From Deltaproteobacteria bacterium (lineage in GTDB: Bacteria; Desulfobacterota; Syntrophia; Syntrophales; UBA2192), in contig JAPLJU010000066.1 in the NCBI GenBank assembly GCA_026388445.1, forward strand, positions 1-12,904: DNA of 12,904 bases, written 5' to 3'. Position 1 is the first letter of the stretch; the number at the start of each line of letters is the position of its first letter. This document shows positions 1 through 6,842 of the stretch, in pieces. A model generated the notes under the pieces. The model was not told the origin of the DNA. It ran no database searches and saw nothing but the letters and a program-made list of their open reading frames with translations. The position numbers and the translations under genes are program-made.

Positions 1-963
1 CGGCGCATCGGGATCATCGAAGAAGGGGCGACCGTGATGACCTGCCGGGACCTGGACAGGCTTTCCCTCGAGGACTTTGAGAAGCAGGTGTTGGACATTC
101 GGGTCTACGCCCGAGTGATCCCAGAACAGAAGCTCAAGATCGTGAAGGCCCTCCAGGACAAGGGGCAGTGCGTGGCGATGACGGGCGATGGCGTGAACGA
201 CGCCCCGGCGCTCAAGCGGGCCAACATCGGGATCGCCATGGGCATCACGGGGACGGATGTTTCGAAGGAAGCCGCCCACATGATCCTGCTGGACGATAAC
301 TTCGCCACGATCGTGAAGGCCATCCAGGAAGGCCGGATGATCTACGACAACATCCGGAAGTTCATCAAGTACCTCCTGTCCTGCAATTCCGGCGAGGTCC
401 TGACGCTCTTTTTGGCCCCGCTCCTGGGGCTGCCGCTGCCCCTGATGCCGATCCAGATCCTCTGGATGAACCTCGTGACGGACAGCCTTCCGGCCCTCGC
501 CCTGGCCGTAGAGCCCGCCGAGGGCGAGGTGATGAGTCGGCCGCCGCGGGACCCGCAGGAAGGCATCTTTGCCCACGGGCTGGGCATTTTCTGCATCTGG
601 GTGGGCCTGCTCATGGCGGTCATCTGCATCGGTGTTCAGTACTGGGAGATATCGGCGGGCAATGAGGACTGGGAGACCATGGTCTTCACGGTCATCGTCT
701 GGAGCCAGCTGACAATAGCCCTGGCGGTCCGCTCGGAAAAGGAATCCCTGTTCAAGCTGGGGATCTTCAGCAACAAGGCCATGCTGGGGGCCGTGATTCT
801 GGGTGTGCTGCTGCAGCTCGTGGTGATCTACGTGCCTTCCCTGAACCCCATTTTCGACACGAAACCCCTGACGGCCGGCGAGCTTCTGATCTGCACCGTC
901 CTGGCCTTTGTTCCGTGCGTCGCGATCGAACTTGAAAAATTAATGAAACGTAGAAGAAGGTGA
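1..963 (+). CDS. P-type (PII, Ca2+-type) cation-transporting ATPase, C-terminal part
   Basis: This is the 3' end of a P-type ATPase; the frame is open from base 1, so the start, the phosphorylation motif and M1-M4 lie outside the window. The remaining 320 residues begin in the cytoplasmic P domain. The hinge motif GDGVNDAP is encoded at 184-207 and followed by the usual KRANIGIAMG stretch. Then come the C-terminal membrane segments M5-M10. M5 has CNSGEV and M6 has NLVTDSLPALAL, which match the Asn, Glu, Asn, Thr and Asp ion ligands of SERCA-type Ca2+ pumps. M8 has WSQL, with Gln where SERCA has Glu, as in many bacterial one-site pumps. It probably exports Ca2+ (or Mn2+) with ATP hydrolysis at the inner membrane. 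It ends in a basic tail, KLMKRRRR. Family is sure; the exact cation is inferred. Confidence 0.95.
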   Translation, partial: RRIGIIEEGATVMTCRDLDRLSLEDFEKQVLDIRVYARVIPEQKLKIVKALQDKGQCVAMTGDGVNDAPALKRANIGIAMGITGTDVSKEAAHMILLDDNFATIVKAIQEGRMIYDNIRKFIKYLLSCNSGEVLTLFLAPLLGLPLPLMPIQILWMNLVTDSLPALALAVEPAEGEVMSRPPRDPQEGIFAHGLGIFCIWVGLLMAVICIGVQYWEISAGNEDWETMVFTVIVWSQLTIALAVRSEKESLFKLGIFSNKAMLGAVILGVLLQLVVIYVPSLNPIFDTKPLTAGELLICTVLAFVPCVAIELEKLMKRRRR

Positions 964-1124
964 GAATCAGATTAGGATTTAATCCAGAACAAGAAAAGCA
1001 TTCAGAGCGGTCATCAGAATGAAATGCGAGATGATTTTCAATTTAGATCCAAGCCAGCAGTCTCAATTTCAGTCGAATCGAATAGCCGAAAAGGATTGAA
1101 TGTCAGTTGCGAAAAGAGGTATTT
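964..1124. other. Intergenic gap between convergent ATPase and nth genes
   Basis: The 161 bases between the stop codons of the two convergent genes are visibly more AT-rich than the flanking genes. I see no convincing hairpin followed by a T run on either strand; GGATT-T-AATCC near 976 is too small to call a terminator. No supported gene lies here. Confidence 0.5.
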
Positions 1125-1781
1125 TCAACGACTCCTTGTAACCCCCCTTCGGTCACAGTAGTCGTAAATGGGGCAGCGGCTGCACAGGGGGGAGACGGGT
1201 CTGCAGATGTTCTGCCCGTGGGCCACCAGGAGGGTGTTGAAAATGATCCAGTATCTTCTCGGGAGTTTTCCCCTGAGGGCGAATTCCGTTTCTTTCGGCG
1301 ACTTCGTCACCACATATCCGAGGCGGTTTGAGATCCGGTGGACATGCGTGTCGACACAAAGGCCGTCCTTTTGATGGGCCAGGGCGAGAACGAGATTGGC
1401 CGTTTTCCTCCCCACCCCCTTCAGGGTCAGAAGATCCTCGAGCCGGTCCGGAACCCTTGAGTGGAAGTGCTCGATGAGGGCGCGGCAGGTCTCCCGGACG
1501 TGACGGCTTTTACTCCGATAGAAACCGACAGGGTAGATGGCTCGGGCAATCGTTTCCTCTGAGAGTTTCAGCATTTTTTCAGGAGTGGAGACCAATGCGA
1601 AGAGCCTCTCCGTTGCAGCGGCCGTGACCTCATCCTTTGTCCTGGAACTCAGGACCGTGGAGATGAGAATTTTGAAGGGATCGCTCTTCCCCTCCGCAAG
1701 GGCGGTTGTGATTGGCAGTTGCCACTTTTTCAGTTGTGCCTTCAGGATGCGGATAATTTTGACAATGTCTCGGTCGTTCAT
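1125..1781 (-). CDS. nth: Endonuclease III (DNA glycosylase/AP lyase)
   Basis: Base-excision repair enzyme that removes oxidised pyrimidines and cleaves at the abasic site. The 218-residue protein is close to E. coli Nth (211). Seen in order: the helix-hairpin-helix LKGVGRKTAN with catalytic Lys126, VDTHVHR with catalytic Asp144, and the 4Fe-4S loop with Cys193, Cys200, Cys203 and Cys209 in the C-X6-C-X2-C-X5-C spacing. The segment LSSRTKD has Arg where E. coli has the strand-intercalating Gln41. I chose ATG at 1781. A TTG at 1808 would add nine residues (MPLAFSLFC) encoded by the adjacent heptamer repeat, and neither start has a strong ribosome binding site. It is the last of three minus-strand genes, with a repeat element between it and fdhE. 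Confidence 0.93.
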   Translation of the reverse strand: MNDRDIVKIIRILKAQLKKWQLPITTALAEGKSDPFKILISTVLSSRTKDEVTAAATERLFALVSTPEKMLKLSEETIARAIYPVGFYRSKSRHVRETCRALIEHFHSRVPDRLEDLLTLKGVGRKTANLVLALAHQKDGLCVDTHVHRISNRLGYVVTKSPKETEFALRGKLPRRYWIIFNTLLVAHGQNICRPVSPLCSRCPIYDYCDRRGVTRSR

Positions 1782-1786
1782 ACAAA

Positions 1787-1925
1787 AAAGGCTAAAGGCT
1801 AAAGGCAAAGGGCATAAGGCTGAAGGCGAAAGTCAAATCATCTAGGGTTGGAAGTTCAGCGCGAAGGTTGAGGGGCCTTTGGTCCTATCTCACCACTAAT
1901 CACTCGCCACTGAGGCCTGTGGCAC
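1787..1925 (-). repeat. Heptanucleotide repeat element, copy A
   Basis: Intergenic element between fdhE and nth, in reverse orientation to copies B and C. Its core at 1887-1912 reads on the minus strand as heptamers AGTGGCG, AGTGATT, AGTGGTG, then AGAT. This is the same core as copy B with two changed bases. Towards nth (about 1788-1833) there is a degenerate 7-base tandem of AAAGGCT-like units, which runs up to the nth start. The middle part (about 1835-1885) is diverged. It is too degenerate and lacks spacers for a CRISPR array. Confidence 0.75.
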
Positions 1926-1947
1926 GAAGGGCCGGGCGCGATGCGCC

Positions 1948-2781
1948 TCATTGATACCCCTCTTCGTGGGCCAGGATATCCAGATGAAGGGTGGCGATAT
2001 CTTCCAGGTCCAGGTCGGGCTCTTCCGTCTGCGACCTGAAATCTACGGTTTTGATGTATCGCTTGCAGGCATCACAGACATCGACCCGGTACTTCTCTTC
2101 TCCCTCCACGGAAAAATAGGCCAGGGATTGCTGCTCCTCGTTTCCACAGAAGGGACATTTGACGCGCTTGTAATGCCAGCGGGTGCCGCACTGATTGCAG
2201 AAAAGGAATCGCCTTCCTTCCTCCTCGCGCAGTTCCCCGATTTTGGGTATCCTGCCGCAGGTCGGGCAGTAACCCTCCTGCCAGCTTGATTTCGATATCT
2301 TCTCGCCGTATTGTTCGGCAACGAACTCGAAGGCGGGCCTCAGGCTCTCCTCGATGAAAAAACGAAGCAGATCGAAGGATTCCTCCTCGATACTTTCGGG
2401 AGACTCGTCTTCTCCCGGCTGCGTGAAGGCATCGTAGACCAGTTTTTCATAATCCAGGGCGCCGTCTTCGAGATCCTTCAGGATCTCGCCGGTCTCCTCG
2501 GGATTTTTCGCCTTGCCGATTTCGAGAAGTTTCATAAAAAAATTCCTGGGTTCGGTCAGATCGATACCACTCGCCCCGAAATCGATAATCGGCAGACCCC
2601 CTTGGAGCTTTGCGTCGATGAGCTCATCCTGAACCGGGAAAATACTCTTCTGTACTTTTCTTCGATACTCTTCCCGGAGGATCAGGATTTCACCGAGTAT
2701 TTCAAGCAACTCCTTGTAGTGCGGATTACCTTCCTTGTAGCGCTCTATGGTTTCCAGCACTCTTTTCAGATCTCTGGCCAT
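1948..2781 (-). CDS. fdhE: Formate dehydrogenase accessory protein FdhE
   Basis: Cytoplasmic rubredoxin-like maturation factor needed for active respiratory formate dehydrogenase; in E. coli it binds the catalytic subunit. The C-terminal half carries four CxxC pairs at residues 172-175, 195-198, 209-212 and 236-239. They have the family spacing, including GYCPTCG, FCNQCGTRWH and VKCPFCG. The end, LEDIATLHLDILAHEEGY, is the typical FdhE tail. The N-terminal half is helical and acidic. I chose ATG at 2781 (277 residues) because GAGGAGG lies 11 bases upstream. A TTG at 2823 would add 14 residues but has no clear binding site. It lies 3.4 kb from the fdhABC operon, with unrelated genes between, so it is in the locus but not in that operon. 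Confidence 0.93.
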   Translation of the reverse strand: MARDLKRVLETIERYKEGNPHYKELLEILGEILILREEYRRKVQKSIFPVQDELIDAKLQGGLPIIDFGASGIDLTEPRNFFMKLLEIGKAKNPEETGEILKDLEDGALDYEKLVYDAFTQPGEDESPESIEEESFDLLRFFIEESLRPAFEFVAEQYGEKISKSSWQEGYCPTCGRIPKIGELREEEGRRFLFCNQCGTRWHYKRVKCPFCGNEEQQSLAYFSVEGEEKYRVDVCDACKRYIKTVDFRSQTEEPDLDLEDIATLHLDILAHEEGYQ

Positions 2782-2855
2782 TCGCCGATGCGCCTCCTCA
2801 TCTGAATTGGGGATCCCGTGCAAATCCCGTCGAGGTCCCTTTTTGAAGAGAGGAA

Positions 2856-2884
2856 CCTATATATCCTTTCTGCTCCAAGTTCAA
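2856..2884 (-). promoter_or_regulatory. Possible sigma70-type promoter for fdhE
   Basis: On the minus strand TTGAAC (2879-2884) and TATAGG (2856-2861) are separated by 17 bases, upstream of fdhE and inside the 155-base gap after the methyltransferase gene. The match is moderate and was found by eye. Confidence 0.3.
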
Positions 2885-2936
2885 GCTCTTATTTGGCATG
2901 TCGCGCCGGGATCATCGGGAAGAACGGCCCTGGTCA

Positions 2937-4121
2937 TTACATCTCTTTGCGGATCAAAAGTCCTTTGAGATAGAGGGAGTTAGGAATATGAAGCCGGACG
3001 GGATGATCGGTATCCTGGAGCAGATAATCGAGGATATCGAGCCGTGATCCGGTGTCTCCGGACGCCTTCAGGGATGCCTCCTTCAGGTCCTCCATGGCAA
3101 CCGCCTGGGAACAGGAAAAGACGGCGAGAACCCCTCCCCCTCGAAGCAGCCGGAGGCATCCCGAGATCAGCTGCCTGAAAGCGCGGCTTGCGCTCTCCTT
3201 CGTTCGCCTGGTCTGGGCGAAGGACGGCGGGTCGATAATGATGAGATCAAAGAACCTGCCCTTTGCGTAAGCTTCTCTTATATAGTTGAAGGCATCTGAC
3301 CGGGCTGTTTCCACGCCTTTTAATTGGTTGAGGCGGATATTTTCTTCAGCCTGCTTGAGAGCGGCCGCCGAGATGTCCACGAGCCTGACGGAACGGGCGC
3401 CCCGGAGGGCGGCATGGATGCCGAACCCGCCGGTGTTTGAAAAAAGATCAAGGACGTCGAAACCCGCCTTGACGTATGAGATGACCCTCTGGCGGTTTCG
3501 TCTCTGGTCGAGGTAAAAACCCGTTTTCTGGCTTTCTTTCAACCGAACAATGAATCGGGCACCATGCTCCTCGATGAGGATGCTCTCGGGGATATGGCCG
3601 TGAAGCGTCTTTTCCTCTGTGGTCAGCCCCTCCTTAGCCCTGAATTTCTCCTCCGATTTTTCATAGATCCCGACGGGCTGCACGGTTTCAACAAGGCATG
3701 ACAGGATCAATGGTCGCAGCCTCTCCATGCCCGCTGTGTTGATTTGCACCGCCAGGTAGCCCGCGTAGTGATCGACCACGAGGCCCGGCAGTTCATCGGC
3801 CTCCGCGTGGATCAGCCGGTATGCGGTGGTGACCTTCGGAAGCTCAAGTCTTTTCTGAAGAGCTTTTGAAATTTTTCCGGTTAGAAATTCCGTGTCTATG
3901 GGCCGATCCTCCCGGGAGAGGATCCTGGCGGTTATCTGGCTGAGCGGATTGATATAGCCGATGCCCAGGAACGCATCTCCCCGGGCGTGAAGGCGTACCA
4001 ACTCCCCCGGTTCGACGGGCTCCTCAATGGCCATGATCTCGTTTCGGTATATCCAGGGAAATCCGGATGTGATTTTGTCGGCCGTTGAATTTTTTACGAT
4101 GACCTTTTTCATGATTTTCAT
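2937..4121 (-). CDS. rlmI: Class I SAM-dependent 23S rRNA m5C methyltransferase, RlmI-like
   Basis: Predicted to methylate a cytosine in 23S rRNA (RlmI makes m5C1962 in E. coli). At 394 residues it matches RlmI (396). The N-terminal ~75 residues form a PUA-like RNA-binding domain (FPWIYRNEI, GIGYINPLSQITARIL). The central region ends with GFYLDQRRNRQRV. The Rossmann fold has SAM motif VLDLFSNTGGFGIHAA (223-238), VRLVDIS (245-251) and the DPPSF motif (297-301). SCS at 336-338 is where the family has its catalytic Cys. Starts at 4121 and 4112 are both possible with weak binding sites. A longer frame reaching 4226 is rejected because it only mirrors the divergent GNAT gene. The subfamily is confident; the exact target base is inferred. 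Confidence 0.87.
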   Translation of the reverse strand: MKIMKKVIVKNSTADKITSGFPWIYRNEIMAIEEPVEPGELVRLHARGDAFLGIGYINPLSQITARILSREDRPIDTEFLTGKISKALQKRLELPKVTTAYRLIHAEADELPGLVVDHYAGYLAVQINTAGMERLRPLILSCLVETVQPVGIYEKSEEKFRAKEGLTTEEKTLHGHIPESILIEEHGARFIVRLKESQKTGFYLDQRRNRQRVISYVKAGFDVLDLFSNTGGFGIHAALRGARSVRLVDISAAALKQAEENIRLNQLKGVETARSDAFNYIREAYAKGRFFDLIIIDPPSFAQTRRTKESASRAFRQLISGCLRLLRGGGVLAVFSCSQAVAMEDLKEASLKASGDTGSRLDILDYLLQDTDHPVRLHIPNSLYLKGLLIRKEM

Positions 4122-4188
4122 TATACTACGACCGGTACGGTTTTGACTATCCTTCCGTTCACCTTTCTTGAAATCGAGGGGGGGAGAG

Positions 4189-4704
4189 ATGACCGGGATC
4201 CACCGGTGTGCCGAGGAAGATTTCAAATCGATCTATGCCGTGATCACTAAAGCAGCCCGGGCTTATCAAGGCGTCATCCCCCCGGATTGCTGGAAGGACC
4301 CGTACATGACGGAGAAAGAACTCCGTCGTGAGATAGCGGAGGGCGTTTGTTTCTTCGTATACGAGGAGGAGGGCGTGCTCATCGGCGTCATGGGGATACA
4401 GCACGTTCGGGATGTGAGCCTGATCCGCCATGCCTATGTCTTCCCGGCAAGGCAGCGGCGCGGTATCGGGGGGAAGCTGCTGTCCGCGCTTTGCCTCCGG
4501 ACGGACCGACCGATTCTTCTCGGGACCTGGGCAGATGCCGCATGGGCCGTTCACTTCTACGAAAAGTATGGCTTCAAATCCGTTCCGCTGAGTGAGAAGG
4601 ATGGGTTGCTCCGGAACTACTGGCATGTCTCCGAAAGGCAGGTCGAGACATCGGTCGTACTTGCGGATCAACGATGGTTTGAATTAACGAAAGCGAAAGG
4701 CTAA
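4189..4704 (+). CDS. GNAT-family N-acetyltransferase
   Basis: Acetyl-CoA-dependent acyltransferase of unknown substrate, 171 residues, one GNAT domain. The acetyl-CoA pyrophosphate-binding motif RQRRGIG is at residues 88-94, preceded by the beta-4 strand SLIRHAYVFPA. FYEKYGFK (123-130) is the usual motif B ending. ATG at 4189 is chosen because a GGGGGGAG stretch sits just upstream; TTG at 4168 is in frame but less likely. The gene is divergent from the RlmI-like gene, with 67 bases between the chosen starts. The last codons (KAKG) and the stop fall in AAAGCGAAAGGCTAAGGGCA, which is already the left arm of repeat copy B, so the repeat abuts or overlaps the gene end. Confidence 0.88.
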   Translation: MTGIHRCAEEDFKSIYAVITKAARAYQGVIPPDCWKDPYMTEKELRREIAEGVCFFVYEEEGVLIGVMGIQHVRDVSLIRHAYVFPARQRRGIGGKLLSALCLRTDRPILLGTWADAAWAVHFYEKYGFKSVPLSEKDGLLRNYWHVSERQVETSVVLADQRWFELTKAKG

Positions 4705-4788
4705 GGGCAACAAAAGCAGTGGCGAGTGGGTAGTGGTGAGATCGGGCCTCTGACTCGAAACCTCATGCCTGATGCCTGACGCCTATTG
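4690..4788 (+). repeat. Heptanucleotide repeat element, copy B
   Basis: It fills nearly all of the gap between the GNAT and nitroreductase genes. The left arm has AAAGGCT/AAGGGCA units. The core (4717-4742) is AGTGGCG, AGTGGGT, AGTGGTG, AGAT. GGGCCTC follows, and then a right arm with CATGCCT, GATGCCT, GACGCCT. A 7-base period runs throughout. It ends just before the ribosome binding site AAAGGAG of the next gene. Confidence 0.85.
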
Positions 4789-4805
4789 GGTCGAAAGGAG
4801 CACAC

Positions 4806-5375
4806 ATGATCAAAGAACTCGTCACAAAAAATCGAAGTTACAGGCGGTTTTACGAGGATGTCCCCGTTTCTCTCGAGGCCCTTCGGGAATTGGTGGATCT
4901 GGCGAGACTGTCGGCCTCGGCGGCCAACATGCAGCCCCTCAAGTATGTCCTGTCCTGCGAGCGAAAGAAGAACGCCCTGATTTTCGAACATCTGGCCTGG
5001 GCGGGTTATCTGAAGGACTGGCCGGGTCCCACCGAAGGAGAGAGACCGTCAGCCTATATCATCATGCTGGGCGATACGGAGATTGCAAAAAATGTCGTCT
5101 GTGATCACGGGATCGCCGCCCAGAGTATTCTGCTCGGTGCCGTCGAGAATGGTCTTGGCGGATGCATGATTGCCTCCATCCAGCGGGAAAAGCTCCGCGA
5201 GGCCCTGAATATTCCCCTTCGTTATGATATCCTCCTTGTACTGGCGCTGGGAAAACCCAGGGAAACCGTCGTCATCGAGAAGATGGGACCTGAAGGGAAT
5301 GTCAGGTACTGGCGGGATGCCGGGGGTTGCCACCATGTGCCGAAGAGGTCCCTGGAAGAGATAATCATAGAATAG
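4806..5375 (+). CDS. Nitroreductase-family FMN oxidoreductase
   Basis: NAD(P)H/FMN-type oxidoreductase of the nitroreductase fold, 189 residues, natural substrate unknown. The N-terminal NRSYRRF matches the family R-S-x-R-x-F phosphate-binding segment. SASAANMQPLKY (about 37-48) is the FMN-binding S-A-x-N-x-Q-P motif. GIAAQSILLGAVENGLGG is the central helix, and LALGKP is the typical terminal FMN contact. ATG at 4806 has AAAGGAG nearby. The gene is framed by two direct copies of the heptamer repeat (B upstream, C downstream) and precedes the isochorismatase-like gene. Members of this fold in anaerobes are often annotated only generically, so I give no specific reaction. Confidence 0.9.
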   Translation: MIKELVTKNRSYRRFYEDVPVSLEALRELVDLARLSASAANMQPLKYVLSCERKKNALIFEHLAWAGYLKDWPGPTEGERPSAYIIMLGDTEIAKNVVCDHGIAAQSILLGAVENGLGGCMIASIQREKLREALNIPLRYDILLVLALGKPRETVVIEKMGPEGNVRYWRDAGGCHHVPKRSLEEIIIE

Positions 5376-5376
5376 A

Positions 5377-5474
5377 GCAAAGGGCGAAGGGCAACAATGC
5401 CAGTGGCGAGTGGTGAGATGGGGCCTCCGGTCCGAAATCTTATGACTGCCGCCCGAAGCCTCAAGCCTCTTGCG
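5377..5474 (+). repeat. Heptanucleotide repeat element, copy C
   Basis: It begins directly after the nitroreductase stop codon. Left arm AAGGGCGAAGGGCAA; core at 5401-5419 with AGTGGCG, AGTGGTG, AGAT; then GGGCCTC and a right arm ending GAAGCCTCAAGCCTC. The core is the same as copy B minus exactly one 7-base unit (AGTGGGT). As in copy B, it ends just before a ribosome binding site (AGAAAGGA). Confidence 0.83.
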
Positions 5475-5490
5475 CAGAAAGGAAAACCAT

Positions 5491-6024
5491 ATGCTCACCG
5501 CTGATCAGAGCGTGCTTTTTGTGATCGATGTCCAGGGTAATCTCTATGAGTCCATGCACGACAAACTCTTCCTCCTGGAGAACCTGAAGAAACTCGTTTC
5601 GGGGGCGATGGTTTTCAAAGTCCCGATGATCATCACCGAGCAGATAAAGATAGGGACCACGATTCCGGAAATCGTAAGTCTCACCGCAGGCGTTCAACCC
5701 TTCACGAAAGGGGAGTTCAGCTGTCTGGGGAACGAAAATATCATGAGGCATCTGAAGGGTTTGACGAGGAAGCAGGTCATCGTTTCGGGTATCGAGGCCC
5801 ATGTGTGCGTGTACCAGACCGTCATGGACCTCCTGGAGCGCGGCTACGAAGTCCACGTGGCGGCCGATGCGGTCTCGTCGCGGACGCCGAGGAACAGGGA
5901 AATCGCCCTCGAGCGGATGATCCAGGAAGGGGTGAAACTGTCGAGCACGGAGATCGTTCTTTTCGAACTTGCCAGGACGGCAGAGGACCCCCGGTTCAAG
6001 GAGATATTCAGAATCGTGAAATAA
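5491..6024 (+). CDS. Isochorismatase-like cysteine hydrolase
   Basis: Cysteine hydrolase of the isochorismatase superfamily (YcaC/nicotinamidase-like), 177 residues, cytoplasmic. The catalytic triad is visible as Asp13 in FVIDVQ, Lys73 in PFTKGEFSC and Cys106 in GIEAHVCVYQT; the last stretch also has the usual cis-peptide region. The motifs do not decide the substrate. I chose ATG at 5491, with AGAAAGGA 7-8 bases upstream; an upstream TTG at 5470 would start inside repeat copy C. It is 115 bases downstream of the nitroreductase gene and in the same direction, possibly a shared transcript. It ends ahead of the strong hairpin terminator at 6103-6135. Confidence 0.9.
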   Translation: MLTADQSVLFVIDVQGNLYESMHDKLFLLENLKKLVSGAMVFKVPMIITEQIKIGTTIPEIVSLTAGVQPFTKGEFSCLGNENIMRHLKGLTRKQVIVSGIEAHVCVYQTVMDLLERGYEVHVAADAVSSRTPRNREIALERMIQEGVKLSSTEIVLFELARTAEDPRFKEIFRIVK

Positions 6025-6102
6025 AAACCGCGGGTCCACACCGTCCTGACTTTTTGACGGGAAGGTTTTTTACGACCGTTCTTTCTGAAGTGAATTGAGG
6101 GA

Positions 6103-6135
6103 AAAAAGACCTGCCGGATTCCGGCAGGTCTTTTT
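6103..6135. terminator. Bidirectional rho-independent terminator
   Basis: A perfect 15-bp inverted repeat, AAAAAGACCTGCCGG and its complement, with a 3-base ATT loop. The stem is GC-rich at the top and has A and T runs at its two feet, so it works in both directions. It lies between the isochorismatase-like gene (+) and fdhC (-), which converge on it. Confidence 0.93.
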
Positions 6136-6159
6136 GATGGCAAGATTTTACGCCCGACT

Positions 6160-6840
6160 TCAGTGGCTTGGGGTATCCTTCTTCTTTTCCCCGCCGTATA
6201 TCTTGAGCGTTCCGTGCTCCTCCATTTCCTTGAGCCATTTGGGATGCTGCTTTTTCGCCCATCCCGGGCTGACCCAGCCGTGGACCATGGCCTGGAAGGA
6301 ACCGGGGTTTCCGATGGTTCCCAGATAGATATGAACGAAAAAGAAGGCAAAAAGCGTGAAGAATCCAAGTGCGTGGAGGGGATACATCCACCGGAGGATC
6401 CACATGGGCAGGAACTCGGGCTGGAACATCATGAGAAGTCCTGTGGCGAGCATAAGGATGCCGCAGCCGGCCACGGCCAGGAAAAACATCTTCTGACCGG
6501 GGTTATACTTGCCGATCTCGGGAACCTTGTCCACATGCCAGAGATAGCCGCCGGCCACTTTGATCCATTGCCAGTCAGCGGGGAGATCGAAGACACCCGC
6601 CTCCTTCCACCACATGCTGATCGTGAAGATCATAGAGAAGCCAAAGATGAGCCCCATGATGTTGTGAACGTATTTCAGGCTTTTGAGACCCCCCATGAAA
6701 TCCCCGATAAAGTTCAGGGAGTGAAACATCATCCCGAGCCCTGTGATGAACAGGATGATGCAGGAGATCGCCAGCGTCCAGTGAACGAGTCTCTCAAAGG
6801 CATCCGTCGCCTTGATCATACCTTCTTTGACTTCCATCAT
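6160..6840 (-). CDS. fdhC: Formate dehydrogenase gamma subunit, diheme cytochrome b
   Basis: Membrane cytochrome b subunit that passes electrons between the iron-sulfur subunit and quinone. It has 226 residues with four predicted transmembrane helices, roughly at residues 20-40, 55-77, 117-139 and 152-175. Candidate heme ligands His20, His59, His156 and His170 match the positions known in E. coli FdnI (18, 57, 155, 169). The tail is polar and Lys-rich (GGEKKKDTPSH). The start ATG at 6840 lies two bases after the fdhB stop, with GGGGGTGAA as binding site; the second codon is also ATG. It is the last gene of the fdhABC operon and is followed by the 6103-6135 terminator. The symbol follows the subunit order; fdnI/fdoI-like is equally apt. 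Confidence 0.93.
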   Translation of the reverse strand: MMEVKEGMIKATDAFERLVHWTLAISCIILFITGLGMMFHSLNFIGDFMGGLKSLKYVHNIMGLIFGFSMIFTISMWWKEAGVFDLPADWQWIKVAGGYLWHVDKVPEIGKYNPGQKMFFLAVAGCGILMLATGLLMMFQPEFLPMWILRWMYPLHALGFFTLFAFFFVHIYLGTIGNPGSFQAMVHGWVSPGWAKKQHPKWLKEMEEHGTLKIYGGEKKKDTPSH

Positions 6841-6842
6841 CG

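Noticed and set aside
2311..2805. 164-codon plus-strand frame opposite fdhE
   Set aside because: Shadow of the fdhE frame, which has four diagnostic CxxC pairs.
4122..4226. N-terminal 35-residue extension of the RlmI-like protein
   Set aside because: It overlaps the divergent GNAT gene, and the homologous domain begins at the ATG at 4121 or 4112.
4690..5474. Heptamer repeats considered as a CRISPR array or insertion sequence ends
   Set aside because: There are no uniform repeats with unique spacers, no cas genes, no transposase and no target-site duplication visible.
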